From NCBI RefSeq assembly GCF_937616625.2, contig NC_065573.1:8819001-8883000 (forward strand): a stretch of DNA of 64,000 nucleotides, in the 5' to 3' direction. The DNA is from Mercurialis annua. Taxonomy: Eukaryota; Streptophyta; Magnoliopsida; Malpighiales; Euphorbiaceae. Made by a program: the position numbers and the translations under genes. This document shows positions 11,001 through 23,737 of the stretch, piece by piece (within the stretch, counting starts at the first letter, position 1; each line of letters opens with the position of its first letter). The notes under the pieces are model-generated. The model made no database searches and had not been told where the DNA came from. It saw only the letters and a list, made by a program, of their open reading frames with translations.

Positions 11001-12590
11001 TTACTATACTTATCTCGCGTCACAAGTCTCTTTAATGTGTCGTTCCGATTACCAAAGCATGGTTAGGTTATGTTAAGCAAAGTGTGCGTGAAAAGTGACG
11101 TTAGATTAGTACGTCGCGTCTCAAGTCTCTCTAACACGTCGTTCCGATTTACTAAGCATGGTTAGGTTATATTATGCAAAGTGTGCGTGAAAAGTGACAC
11201 GAGATTAGTATGTCGCGTCTCAAGTCTCCATACGCGTCGTTTCACGCTAGATTAATATTGCGCGTCTCAAGTCTCTTGAACGCGTCGTTTCGATTACCAT
11301 GCTTATATCTCGTCACAAGTCTCTCTAACGCGTCGTTCCGATTACCTAAGCATGGTTAGGTAATATGACGCAAAGTGTGCGTGAAAAATGACAATAGATT
11401 AGTATGTCGCGTCTTAAGTCTAACGCTCCGTTTCAATTACTTAAGCATGGGTAGGTTATATTACGCACAGTGTACGTGAAAAATGACAATAGATTATTAG
11501 TATGTTGCGTCTCAAATCTATCTAACGCGTTCTGATTACCTAAGCATGGTTAGGTTATATTACGCAAAATATGCGTGAAAAGTGACGCTAGATTAGTATG
11601 TCGCGTCTCAATTCTCTTTATCGCGTTGTTCCGATTACCTAAGCATGGTTAGGTTATATAACACAAAACGTGCGTGAAAAGTGACGCTAGATTAGTATGT
11701 CGCGTCTCAATTCTCTTTAACGCGTTGTTTCGATTACCTAAGCATGGTTAGGTTATATTACGCAAAGCGTGCGTGAAAAGTGACGCTAGATTAGTATGTC
11801 GCGTCTCAAGTCTGTATAAGGCGTCGTTCCGATTACCTAAGCATGGTTAGGTTATATTATGCAAAATTTGCATGAAAAGTGACGCTAGATTAGTATGTCG
11901 CGTCACAAGTCTCTTTAAGGCGTCGTTTCGCTTACCATACTTATCTCGCGTCACAAGTCTCTTTAACGTGTCGTTCCGATTACAAAAGCATGGTTAGGTT
12001 ATGTTAAGCAAAGTGTGCGTGAAAAGTGACGTTAGATTAGTACGTCGCGTCTCAAGTCTCTTTAAGGCGTCGATTCGATTATCTAAGCATGGTTAGGTTA
12101 TATTACGCAAATTGAGCGTGAAAAGTGAGAATAGATTAGTATGTCACTTCTCAAGTCTCTGTAACGCGTTGTTCCTATTTCATTAGCATAGTTAGGTTAT
12201 ATTACGCAAAGAGTGCGTGAATAGTGACGCTAGATTAGTATGTCGCGTCTCAAGTCTTTTTAAGGCGTCGTTCCGATTTCCTAAGCATGGTTAGGTTATT
12301 ACGCAAAGTGTGAGTACAAAGTGACGCGAAAAATAGTATGGCACGTCTCAAGTGACTTTAACGCGTCGTTCCAATTACCTAAGCATGGTTAGGTTATATT
12401 ATGCAAAGTGTGCGTAAAAAGTAACGCTAGATTAGTATGTCGCGTCACAAGTCTCTCTAACGCCTCGTTCCAATTACCTAAGCATGGTTATATTATATTA
12501 CGCAAAGTTTGCGTGAAAAGTGACGCTAGTTTAGTATGTCGCGTCTCAAGTCTCTTTAATGCGTCGTTTCGATTACCTATGCAAGGTTAT

Positions 12591-12731
12591 ATAAAGTCAC
12601 TTTTCACGCACACTTTGGTTAATCTAACCTAACCATGCTTAGATAATCAAAACGGCGCGTTAGATTAGTATGTCGCGTCTCAAGTCTATTTTCACGCACG
12701 CGTTAAATAGACTTGAGACGCGACATACTAA
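12591..12731. repeat. Satellite A inversion junction with a perfect 26-bp hairpin
   Basis: The array switches from forward to reverse at 12590/12591, flips back for about 30 bases (12661-12690), then stays reversed. The flip leaves a perfect inverted repeat: 12665-12690 is the exact reverse complement of 12706-12731, with a 15-base loop (12691-12705). Confidence 0.85.
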
Positions 12732-15700
12732 CCTAACCATGCTTAGATTATCAGAACAACGCGTTAAAGAGACTTGAGACGCGACATACAAATCTAGTAT
12801 CACTTTTTACGCAAACTTTGTGTAATAAAACCTAACCATGCTTTGGAAATCAGAACGTGTTAGAATTTACACGTGACATACTAATCTAGCATCACTTTTC
12901 AGGCACACTTCGCGTAATATAACCTAACCATGCTTAGATTATCAGAACGACGCGTTACAGAGACTTGAGACGCGACATACTAATCTAGCGTCCGTTTTTA
13001 CGCACACTTTGTGATATATAACCTAACCATGCTTAGGAAATAAGAACCACGTGTTAGAGAGACTTTACACGTGACATACTAATATAGTGTCACTTTTCAC
13101 GCACACTTTGCGTAATATAACCTAACCATGCTTAGATAATCAGAACGACGCGTTAAAAAGACTTGAGACGCGACATACTAATCTAGCGTCACTTTTCACG
13201 CACACTTTGGTTAATCTAACCTAACCATGCTTAGATAATAAGAACGACGCGTTAGAGACACTTGTGACGCGACATAAGCATGGTAATCGATACAACGCAT
13301 TAAAGAGACTTGAAACGCGCCATACTAATCTAGTATCACTTTTTACGCACTCTTTGCATAATATAACCTAACCTTGCTTAGGTAATTGGAACGACGTATT
13401 AAAGAGACTAATCTACCGTAACGTTTCACGCACACTTTGCGTAATATAATCTAACCACGCTTAGGTAATCGGAACGACGCGTTAAAGAGGCTTGAGACGC
13501 GACATACTAACCTAGCGACAGTTTTAACGCACACATTGTGTAATATAACCTAACCATGCATAGGTAATCGGAACGACACGTTAAAGAGACTTGAGATGCG
13601 ACATACTAATCAGCGTCACTTTTCACGCACAATTTGCATAAAATAACCTAACCATGCTTAGGTAATTGGAACGACACGTTAAAGAGACTTGAGACACGAC
13701 ATACTAATCAATTGTCACTTTTCACGCATACTTCGGGTAATATAACATAACCATGCTTAGGTAATCGGAATGACGTATTAGAGAGACTTGTAACGTGCCA
13801 TACTAATCGAAACGGCGTGTTAGAGAGACTATAACATGGTAATCAAAATGACGTGTTAAAGAGACTTGAGATGTGCCATACTAATCTAGCGTCATATTTT
13901 ACGCACACTATGCGTAATATAACCTGACCATGATTAGGTAATCGTAACAACGCGTTAAAGAGACTTGTGACGCGACATACTAATCTAACAACACTTATAA
14001 CGCGCAGTTACATAACTATGCTTAGGTAATCGGAACGACGCGTTAAATAGACTTGAGACGCGACATACAAATCTATTGTGTCCCTTTTCACGCACACTTT
14101 GTGTAATATAACCTAACCATGCTTAGTTAATCAGAACGACGCGTTAGAGACGCTTGAAAAGACGCGTTAAAGAGAGATGAAACACGCCATACTAATCTAG
14201 AGTCACTTTTTACGCACACTTTGCGTAATATAACCTAACCATGCTTAGGTTATCTGAACGACGCGTTAAAGTGACTTGAGACGCGCCATACTAATTTAGC
14301 GTCACTTTTTACTCACCATGCTAAGGTAATCGGAACGACGCGTTAAAGAGACTTGAGACGCAACATACTAATCTAGCGTCACTATTCAGGCACTCTTTGC
14401 GTAATATAACCTAACCATGCGCAGGTAATCGGAACGACGCGTTAAAGAGATTTGAGACGCAACATATTAATCTATTTTTAATTTTCACACACACTTTTGC
14501 ATAATATAACCTAACCATGCTTGGGTAATTGGAACGACGCGTTACAGAGACTTGTGACGTGACATAAGCATTGGTAATCGAAACGACGCGTTAAAGAGAC
14601 TTTAGACACGACATACGTTAGCAACAGTTTTCACGTACACGTTGCGTAATATAACCTAACAATACTTAGGTAATCGGAACGACGCGTTAAAGAGACTTGA
14701 GACGCGACATACTAATCTAGCGTCACTTTTCACGCACACTTTACGTAATATAACCTAACCATGCCTAGGTAATCGGAATATGCATTAGAGAGACTTGAGG
14801 CGCGACATACTAATCTAGCGTAACTTTTCACGCACACTTTGCGTAAAATAACCTAACCATGCTTAGGTAATCGAAACGACGCGTTAAAGAGACTTGACAC
14901 GCGACATACTAATCCATTGTCACGTTTCACGCACACTTTGTGTAATATTACCTAACCATGCTTAGGTAATCAAAACGACGTGTTAGAGACACTTGTGACG
15001 TGACATAAGGACAATAATTAAAACGACGCGTTAAAGAGACATGAAACGCGCCATAGTGTCACTTTTACGCACACTTTGCGTAATACAACCTATCAATGAT
15101 TAGGTAATTGGAACGACGCTTTAAAAAGACTTGAGACACGACATAGTAACCTAGCAATTAGTTTTCACGCACACATTGCGTAATTTAACCTAACCATGCT
15201 TAGGTAATCGGAATGACCCGTTAAAGAGACTTGATACGCAACATACTAACCTAGCAACAGTTTTCACGCACACATTGCGTAATATAACCTAACCATGCTT
15301 AGGTAATCGGAGCGACGGGTTAAAGAGACTTGAGACGCGACAATCTAATCTAGCGTCACTTTTCACGCACACTTTGCGTAAAATAACCTAACCATGCCTA
15401 GGTAATCGGAACAACGCGTTAAAGAGACTTGAGACGCGACATACTAATCTAGCAACTCTTTTCACGCACACTTTGCATAATTTAACATAACCATACTTTG
15501 GTAATCGGAACGACGTGTTAGAGAGACTTGTGACGCTACATACTAATGTAGCTTCACTTTTCACGCACACTTTGCGTAATATAACTCAACCATCCTTAGG
15601 TAATCGGAAAGACGCGGTAGAGACACTTGTGACGCGACATAAGCATGGTAATTGAATCGACGCGTTAAAGAGACTTGAGACGCGCCATACTGATCAACAT

Positions 15701-18700
15701 CACTTTCTACGCAGACTTTGTGTAATATAACCTAACCATACTTAGGTAATCGGAACGACGCGTTAAAGAGACTTGAGAAGCGACATACTAATCTAGCGTC
15801 ACTTTTCACGCAAACTTTGCCTAATAGTTACCATGCTTAGGAAATCGAAATGACGCATTAAAAAGACTAGAGTGGCGACATACTAATCTAACGCCACTTT
15901 TCAAGCACACTTTATGTAATATAACCTAACCATGATTAGGTAATCGTAATATGCATTAAATAGACTTGAGGCGCGACATACTAATCTAGCGTAACTTTTC
16001 ACGCACACTTTGCGTAAAATAACCTAGCCATTCTTAGGTAATCGGAACGACGCGCTAAAGAGACTTGAGACGCGACATACTAATCATCTATTGTCACTTT
16101 TCACGCACACGTTGCGTAATATAACCTAACCATGCTTAGGTAATCAGAACGACGGGTTAGAGACACTTGTGACGTGACATAAGCACAGTAATCAAAACGA
16201 CGCGTTAAAGAGACTTGAAACGCACCATACTAATCTAGCGTTACAACCTAACAATGATTAGGTATTCGAAACGACGCTTTAAAGAGACTTGAGACACGAC
16301 ATACTAACCTAGCAATAGTTTTTACGCACACATTGCCTAATATAACCTAACCATGTAAGGTAATCGTGACAACGCGTTTAAAAGACTTGTGAGATAACAT
16401 ACTAATCTAATGAAACTTTTAACGCGCACTTGGCGTAATATAATATATCTATTCTTAGGTAATCGGAACGACACGTTAACGAGACTTGAGACGCGATATA
16501 CTAATCTACCGTAATTTTTCGCGCACACTTTGCGTAAAACAACCTAACTATGCTTAGGTAATCGGAACGACGCGTAAAAGATACTCGAGACGTGACATAC
16601 TAATCTGGCGTCACTTTCACGCACACTTTGCGTAATACAACCTAACCATGCTTAGGTAATCGAAACGACAAAATAAAGAGACTTGGGACGTGCCATACTA
16701 ATCTAACGTCACTTTTCGATCACACTTTGCGTAATACAACCTAGCCATGCTTAGGTAATCTAAACGACGCGTTAAAGAGATTTGAGATGCGACATACTAA
16801 TGTAGCGTCACTTTAACGCGCACTTGGCGTAATTTAACATAACCATTCTTAGGTAATCGGAACGACGCGTTAAAGAGACTAGAGATGTGACATACTAATC
16901 TAGCGTCACTTTTCACGCACTCTTTTCGTAATATAACCTAACCATGCTTAGGTAATCGGAACAAGGCGTTAGAGACACTTGAGACGCGACATACTAATCT
17001 AGCGTCACTTATCATGCACACTTTGCGTAATATAACCTTACCATGCTTTGGTAATCGGAACGATGCGTTAGAGAGATTTGTGATGCAACATAAGCATGAT
17101 AATCGAAACGAAGCCATAAAGAGACTTGAGACGCGACATACTAATCTATTGTCACTTTCTCGCAGACTTTTTGTAATATAACCTAACCATGCTAAGATAA
17201 TCGGAACGACGCATTAAAGAAACTTGAGACGCGACATACTAATCTAGCGTTACTTTTCACGCACACTTTCTGAAATATAACCTAACCATGCTCAGATAAT
17301 CGGAACGAGGTGTTAAAGAGACTTGAGACGCGACATACTAATATACCGTCAGTTTTCACGCACACTTTGCGTAATTTAACCTAACCATGCTTAGGTAATC
17401 GAAACACGCGTTAAAGAGACTTGAGATGCGACATACTAATCTATTGTCACTTTTCACGCACACTATTCGTAGTATAACCTAACCATGCTTAGGTAATCGG
17501 AACGACGCATTGAAAATACTTGAGATGCGCCATACTAATCTAACGTCACTTTTCACGCACACTTTGCGCAATATATAAAGACTTGAGACGCGACATACTA
17601 ATCCATTGTAACTTTTCACGCACACTTTGCGTAATATAACCTAACCATTCTTTGGTAATCAGAATGACGTATTAAAGAGACTTGTAACGTAACATAAGAA
17701 TGGTAATCGAAACGACGCGTTAAAGAGACTTGACACGCGCCATACTAATCTATGTGTCACGTTTTGCGCACATATTGCGTAATATTACCTAACCATGCTT
17801 TGGTAAACCGAACGACATATTAAGAGACTTGTGACGCAACATAAGCATGGTATTCGGAACGACGCGTTAAAGAGAATTGAGACGTGACATACTAATCTAG
17901 CGTCACTTTTCACGCACACTTTACGTAAAATAACCTAACCATGCTTAGGTAATCGGAAGAGGCGTTATAAAGACTTGAGACGCCACATACTAATCCATTG
18001 TAACTTTTCACACACACTTTGCGTAATATAACCTAACCATTCTTTGGTAATCGAAATGACGTGTTAAAGAGACTTGTAACGTGACATAAGCATGGTAATA
18101 GAAACGATGCGTTAAAGAGACTTGAGACGTGCCATACTAATCTAGCATCACTTTTTACGCACACATTGCATAATATAACCTAACCGTGAATTGGTAACCG
18201 GAACGATGTGTTAAAGAGACTTGTGACGCGACATAAGCATGATAATCGAAACAGCGCGTTAAAGAGACTTGAGACGCGACATACTAATCTATTGTAACTT
18301 TTCACGCACACTTTGCGTAATATAATCAAACACTGCTTAGGTAATCCAACGACATATTAAGAGACTTGTGACGCAACATAAGCATGGTATTCGGAACAAC
18401 GCGTTAAAGAGAATTGAGACGTGACATACTAATCTAGCATCACTTTTCACGCACACTTTGCGTAATATAATATAACCATGCTTAGGTAATTTGAACGACG
18501 CCGCGTCACGTTTTACGCACACTTTCCGTAATATAACCTAACCATGCTTAGGTAATTGAAACGACGCGTTAAAATCACTTGAGACGCGCCATACTATTAT
18601 AGCAATACTTCGTACTCACACTTTACGTAATATAACCTAACCATGCTTAGGTAATTGGAGCGACACCTTAAAAAGACTTCATATGCGACATACTAATCTA

Positions 18701-19052
18701 GCGTCACTATTCATGCACTCTTTGCGTAATACAATCTAACTATGCTTAGGAAATAGGAACAACGCGTTAAAGAGACTTGAGAAGTGACATATTAATCTAT
18801 TTTCACTTATCACGCTCAATTTTCGTAATATAACCTAACCATGCTTAGGTAATCGGAACGACGCGTTAGAGAGACCTGTGACGCGACATAAGCATGGTAA
18901 TCGAATCGACACGTTAAAGAGACTTGAGATACGACATACTAACCTAGCGTTACTTTTCATGCACGCTTTGTGTAATAACCTAACCATGCTTAGGTATCGG
19001 AACAACGCGATAAAGAGAATTGAGACGCAACATACTAATCTAGTGTCACTTT
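12691..19052 (-). repeat. Satellite A array, block 2 (reverse orientation)
   Basis: About 6.4 kb of the same 99-bp monomer on the opposite strand; landmarks read AACGCGTTAAAGAGACTTG, GAGACGCGACATACTAATC, TAGCGTCACTTTTCACGCAC and ATAACCTAACCATGCTTAGG. Half-units (GACATAAGCATGGTAATCG) recur here too. Divergence between units is higher than in the 6.7-8.1 kb region. The block ends inside a monomer at TAGTGTCACTTT, where satellite B starts. Confidence 0.93.
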
Positions 19053-19458
19053 CTAAGCCAAACGCTTACAAACGTAACGTAACAAATCCAAGTGTTTCGA
19101 AACAAATCCAAGCGTTTCCCCTATTTAGCAATTTAAGGCAAACGTTTACAAACGTTACGAAACAAATCCAAACGTTTCCCCTTTATAGCAGTTTTAGCCA
19201 ACCGTTTACAAACGTTACAGAACAAAACCAAATATTTCACCTTTTTAGCGATTTAATCCAAATGTGTACAAACGTTACGAAACAAATCCAAACGTTTCAC
19301 ATTTTTAGAAATTTAAACCAAATGTTTACAAACCTTACGGAACAAAACCAAATGTTTCACATTTTAGCGATTTAAGCCAAACATAAACAAACGTTATGGA
19401 ACAAGTCAAAACATTTTACCTTTTTAGCGATTGAAGCCAAACGTTTACAAACGTTACG

Positions 19459-19486
19459 AAACAAATCCAAACGTTTGGATTTGTTT
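19459..19486. repeat. 28-bp perfect palindrome at a satellite B flip
   Basis: Reverse units meet a short forward piece at AAACGTTT, giving a loopless perfect palindrome of 14-base arms. Pairing continues outwards past one unpaired T for several more bases. It is able to form a cruciform. Confidence 0.8.
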
Positions 19487-19781
19487 TCGTAACGTTCGTA
19501 ACGTTTGGCCTTTTTAGCGATTTAAGCAAAACACAAACATTACGAAACAAATCCAAACGTTTCACCTTTTTAGCGATTTAAGCCAAACGTTTACAAACGT
19601 TACGAAACAAATCCAAACGTTTTCACCTTTTTAGCGATTTAAGCCAAACGTTTATAAACGTTATAAAATGTTTAAAACGTTACGAAACAAAACCAAACGG
19701 TTACAAACGTTACGAAACAAATCCAAGCGTTTCACCTTTTTAGCAATTTAAACCAAACGTTACGAAACAAATCCAAACGTT

Positions 19782-19880
19782 ATGATCAGAGAGTGAGTAA
19801 CACGCAGCTATTACTCGCAATAGATAGTACTCCTTCTATTTGGTGAGAAAAACCGGTCGACCGAATTAACCGACTGAACC
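19782..19880. other. Non-satellite insert of about 100 bp in satellite B
   Basis: A unique stretch between satellite B units, containing AACCGGTCGACCGAATTAACC near its right end. There is no open frame and no clear terminal repeat. It is probably a fragment of another dispersed repeat, but I cannot name it. Confidence 0.45.
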
Positions 19881-20002
19881 AAACGTACAAACGTTACGAA
19901 AGAAAACCAAACATTTCCCTATTTTAGCGATTTAAGCCAAACGTTTACAAACGTTAAGAAACAAAACCAAACATTTCACATTTTTAGCAATTTAAGCCAA
20001 AC

Positions 20003-22272
20003 GTTTGGATTTGTTTTGTTAATTTGTTTCGTTTGATTTAAATCGCTAAAAAGGGGAAACGTTTGGTTTTGTTTCGTAAAGTTTGCAAACGTTTGGCTTA
20101 TATCGCTAAAATGGGGAAATGTTTTGTTTTGTTTCGTAACGTTTGTAAACGTTTAACTTAAATAACTAAAATGGGAAAAAGTTTGATTTTGTTTTGTAAC
20201 GTTTGTAAACGTTTGGCTAAAATCGCTAAAATGGGAGACACGTTTGGTTTTGTTTCGTAACGTTATGTAAACGTTTGGCTTAAATTGCTAAAAAGTTGAA
20301 ACGCTTTAATTTGTTTCGTAACGTTCGCTAAAAAGGTGAAATCTTTGGTTTGTTTCATAACGTTTGTAATCGTTTGGCTTAAATTGATAAAAAGGTGACA
20401 CGTTTGGATTTGTTTCGTAATGTTTGTAAACGTTGGCTTAAATCGCAAAAAAGGTGAAACGTTTCGATTTGTTTGGTAACGTTTGTAAACGTTTGGCTAA
20501 AAAGGTGAAACGCTTGGATTTGTTTCGTAACGTTTGTAAATGTTTGGTTTAAATCGCTAAAAAGGTGAAATGTTTGGATTTGTTTCGTAATGTTTGTAAA
20601 CGTTTGGCTTAAATCGCTAAAAAGGTGAAACGTTTGGATTTGTTTCGTAACGTTTGTAAACGTTTGGCTTAAATCGCTAAAAAGATGAAACATTTGGTTT
20701 TATTTTGTAACTTTTGTAAATGTTTGGCTTAAATTGCTAAAAAGGTGAAACACTTGGATTTGTTTCGTATCCATTGGAAACGTTTGGCTTAAATTGCTAA
20801 AAAGAAGAAACGTTTAGATTTGTTTGGTAATGTTTGTAAACGATTGGCTTCAATCGGTAAAAAGGTGAAACGTTTGGATTTGTTTCGTAACGTTTGTACA
20901 GGTTTGGCTTAAATCGCTAAAAAGAGGAAACGTTTGGATTTGTTTCGTAATGTTACGTTTGTAAACGTTTGGCTTCAATCGCTGAAAAGGTGAAACGTTT
21001 TAATTTGTTTCGAAACGTTTATAAACATTTGGCTTAAATCGCTAAAAAGGTGAACGTTTGGATTTGTTTCGTAACGTTTTAAACTTTTGGTTTAAATCGC
21101 TAAAAAGGTAAAACGCTTGGATTTGTTTCGTAGCGTTTGTAAACGTTTGGCTTAAATTGCTAAAAAGGGGAAACGGTTGGATTTGTTTCGTAACGTTTGG
21201 TTACATTTGATTTTGTTTCGTAATGTTTGTAAACGTTAAGCTTCAATCGCTAAAAAGGTAAAACGTTTGGATTTGTTTCGTAGTGTTTGTAAACGTTTGG
21301 CTTAAATCGCTAAAAAGGGGAAACGTTTGTAAACGTTTGGCTTAAATTGCTAAAATGGGGAAAAGTTTGGATTTGTTTCGTAAAGTTGGTATACGTTTGG
21401 TTGAAATTGCTAAAATGATGAAACGTTTGATTTTGTTTCGTAACGTTTGTAAACGTTTGGCTGAAATTGCTAAAAAAGTGAAACATTTGGATTTGTTTCG
21501 TAACATTTTAAACGTTTGGCTTAAATAAACAAAGGTGAAACGCTTGGATTTGGAAACATTACGAAACAAACGTTTGGCTTAAATCGCTAAAATGGAGAAA
21601 CGTTGTGATTTTTTTCTATTAATTTTATTTTACTATTAGCAATTTAGGCCAAACGTTTACAAACGCTACGAAATAAAACCGTTTTGTTTCGTAACGTTTG
21701 TAAATCTTTGGCTTAAATCGCTAAAAAGGGGAAACGTTTGGTTTTGTTTCATAATGTTTGTAAACGTTTGGCTTAAATCACTAAAAATGTGAAATGTTTG
21801 GATTTGTTTCGCAACGTTTGTAAACGTTTGGCTTATATCGCTAAAAATGTGAAACGTTTGGTTTTGTTCCGTAATGTTTGTAAACCTTTGGCCTAAATTG
21901 TTAAAAAGGTGAAACGCTTGGATTTATTTCGTAACGTTTGTAAACGTTTGGCTTAAATCGCTAAAAAGGTGAAACGCTTGGATTTGTTTCGTAAAGTTTG
22001 TAAACGTTTGGCTTAAATTGCTAAAAAGGTGAAACATTTGGTTTTGTTTCGTAAATTTGTAAACATTTGGCTTAAATTTCTAAAAAGGTGAAAATTTTGG
22101 ATTTATTTCCTAACGTTTTATACTTTTGGTTTCAATCGCTAAAAAGGTGAAACGTTTGGATTTGTTTCGTAACGTTTTAAACTTTTGGTTTAAATCGCTA
22201 AAAAGGTGAAACGTTTGGATTTATTGCGTAACGTTTACAAACGTTTGGCTTAAATCGCAAAAAAGGTGAAAC
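20003..22272 (+). repeat. Satellite B block 2 (forward, with small reversed patches)
   Basis: Begins at an AAACGTTT flip (centre 20002/20003). Very regular 60-bp periodicity from 20400 to 21000. Short reversed pieces lie at about 21553-21571 and 21640-21680, the second following a unique T-rich spacer at 21607-21640. Most of this block is duplicated at 28885-31165. Confidence 0.85.
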
Positions 22273-22510
22273 GTTTCCCCTTTTTAGCAATTTAAGCCAA
22301 ACGTTTACAAACATTACGAAACAAATCCAAACGTTTCACCTTTTTAGCGATTTTATCTAAACGTTTACAAACGTTACAAAACAAAGCCAAACGTTTCACC
22401 TTTTTAGCAATTTAAGCCAAATGTTTACAAACTTTACCAAACAAATCCAGATGTTTCACCTTTTTAGCAATTTAAGCCAAACGTTTAAAACGTTACGAAA
22501 TAAATGCAAA
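22273..22510 (-). repeat. Satellite B block 3 (reverse)
   Basis: About four reversed units between two flips, at AAACGTTT (22269-22276) and AAACATTT (22508-22515). Confidence 0.82.
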
Positions 22511-23737
22511 CATTTGGCTTAAATCGCTAAAAAGGTGAAACGTTTAGATTTCATAACGTTTGTAAACGTTTTGCTTAAATCGCTAAAAAGGTGAAACGTT
22601 GGATTTGTCTCGTAACGTTTGTAAACATTTGGCTTAAATCGCTAAAATGGGGAAACGAATCATAAAAAGGTGAAACATTTGGTTTTATTTCGTAATGTTT
22701 GTAAACGTCCGGCTTAAATCGCTAAAAAGGTGAAACGTTTGGATTTGTTCCGTAAAGTTTGTAAACGTTTGGCTTATACCGCTAAAAAGGTGAAACATTT
22801 AAATTTGTTTCATAACGTTTGTAAATGTGTGGCTTTAATCGCTAAAAAGGGAAACGTTTGGATTTGTTTCGTATAGTTTGTAAACGTTTGGCTTAAATCG
22901 CTAAAAAGGAGAAATGTTTGGATTTGTTTCGTAACGTTTGGCTTAAACTACTAAAAAGGTGAAATGTTTGGATTTGTTTCGTAACGTTTGTAAACGTTTG
23001 GCTTAAATCGCTAAAAAGGTGAAAGTTTGGATTTATTTAGTAACGTTTGTAAACGTTTGGCTTAAATCGCTAAAAATGTGAAATGTTTGGTTTTGTTTCG
23101 GAACGTTTGTAATCGTTTGAAAAATTAATTAAACGTTTGGATTTGTTCCTTAACGTTTGTAAATGTTTGGCTTAAATTACTAAAAAGGTGAAACGTTTTG
23201 ATTTGTTTCGAAACGTTTGTAAACGTTTGGCATAAATCGCTAAAATGGTTAAACGTTTGGATTTGTTTTGTAACGTTTGTAAACGTTTGGCTTTAATCGG
23301 TAAAAAGGTGAAACATTTGGTTTTGTTGTGTAACCTTTGTAAACGTTCGGCTTAAATCGCTAAAAATGTGAAACGTTGGTTTTTGTTCTGTAACGTTTGT
23401 AAATGTTTGGCTTAAACTGCTAAAAATGTGAAACGTTTGGTTTTGGTTTGTAAGGTTTATAAATGTTTGGCTTAAATCGCTAAAAATGTGAAATGTTTTT
23501 ATTTTGTTTTGTAACGTTTGCAAACGTTTGGCTTAAATCGCTAAAAAGGTGAAACGTTTGGATTTGTTTCGTAACGTTTGTAAACGTTTGGCTTATATCT
23601 CTAAAAAGACGAAACGTTTGGATTTGTTTTGTAACGTTTGTAAAACGTTTGGCTTAAATCGCTAAAAAAAGGGAAACGCTTGGATTTGTTTCGTAACGTT
23701 TGTAAACGTTTGGCTTAAATTGCTAAAAATGGGAAAC
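22511..23737 (+). repeat. Satellite B block 4 (forward)
   Basis: About twenty forward units with several length variants, ending at an AAACGTTT flip (23734-23741). Confidence 0.82.

Larger units (their letters stand above)
1803..12590 (+). repeat. Satellite A array, block 1 (about 99-bp monomer, forward)
   Basis: Roughly a hundred head-to-tail units. A representative monomer is 8861-8959, exactly 99 bases. Landmarks in order are CGCAAAGTGTGCGTG, AAAAGTGACGCTAG, ATTAGTATGTCGCGTCTC, AAGTCTCTTTAACGCGTCG, TTCCGATTACC and TAAGCATGGTTAGGTTAT. About every several units a 48-bp half-unit is inserted (GATTACCATGCTTATG then GTCGCGTCACAAG). The monomer is CpG-rich, and most differences between copies are CpG to TpG or CpA. 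It is interrupted by the element at 4180-4544. I do not recognise this satellite family. Confidence 0.95.
19053..20002 (-). repeat. Satellite B block 1 (reverse)
   Basis: Reverse-oriented units starting directly at the satellite A junction. Includes a short forward patch at about 19473-19507 and a non-satellite insert at 19782-19880. Confidence 0.85.

Noticed and set aside
1803..12590. TTAGGTTA in each satellite A unit as a telomere-like sequence
   Set aside because: It occurs once per 99 bases and is not in tandem. There is no run of TTTAGGG or TTAGG.
1803..12590. Regularly spaced repeats as a CRISPR array
   Set aside because: The whole unit is repeated with no unique spacers, and the genome is a plant.
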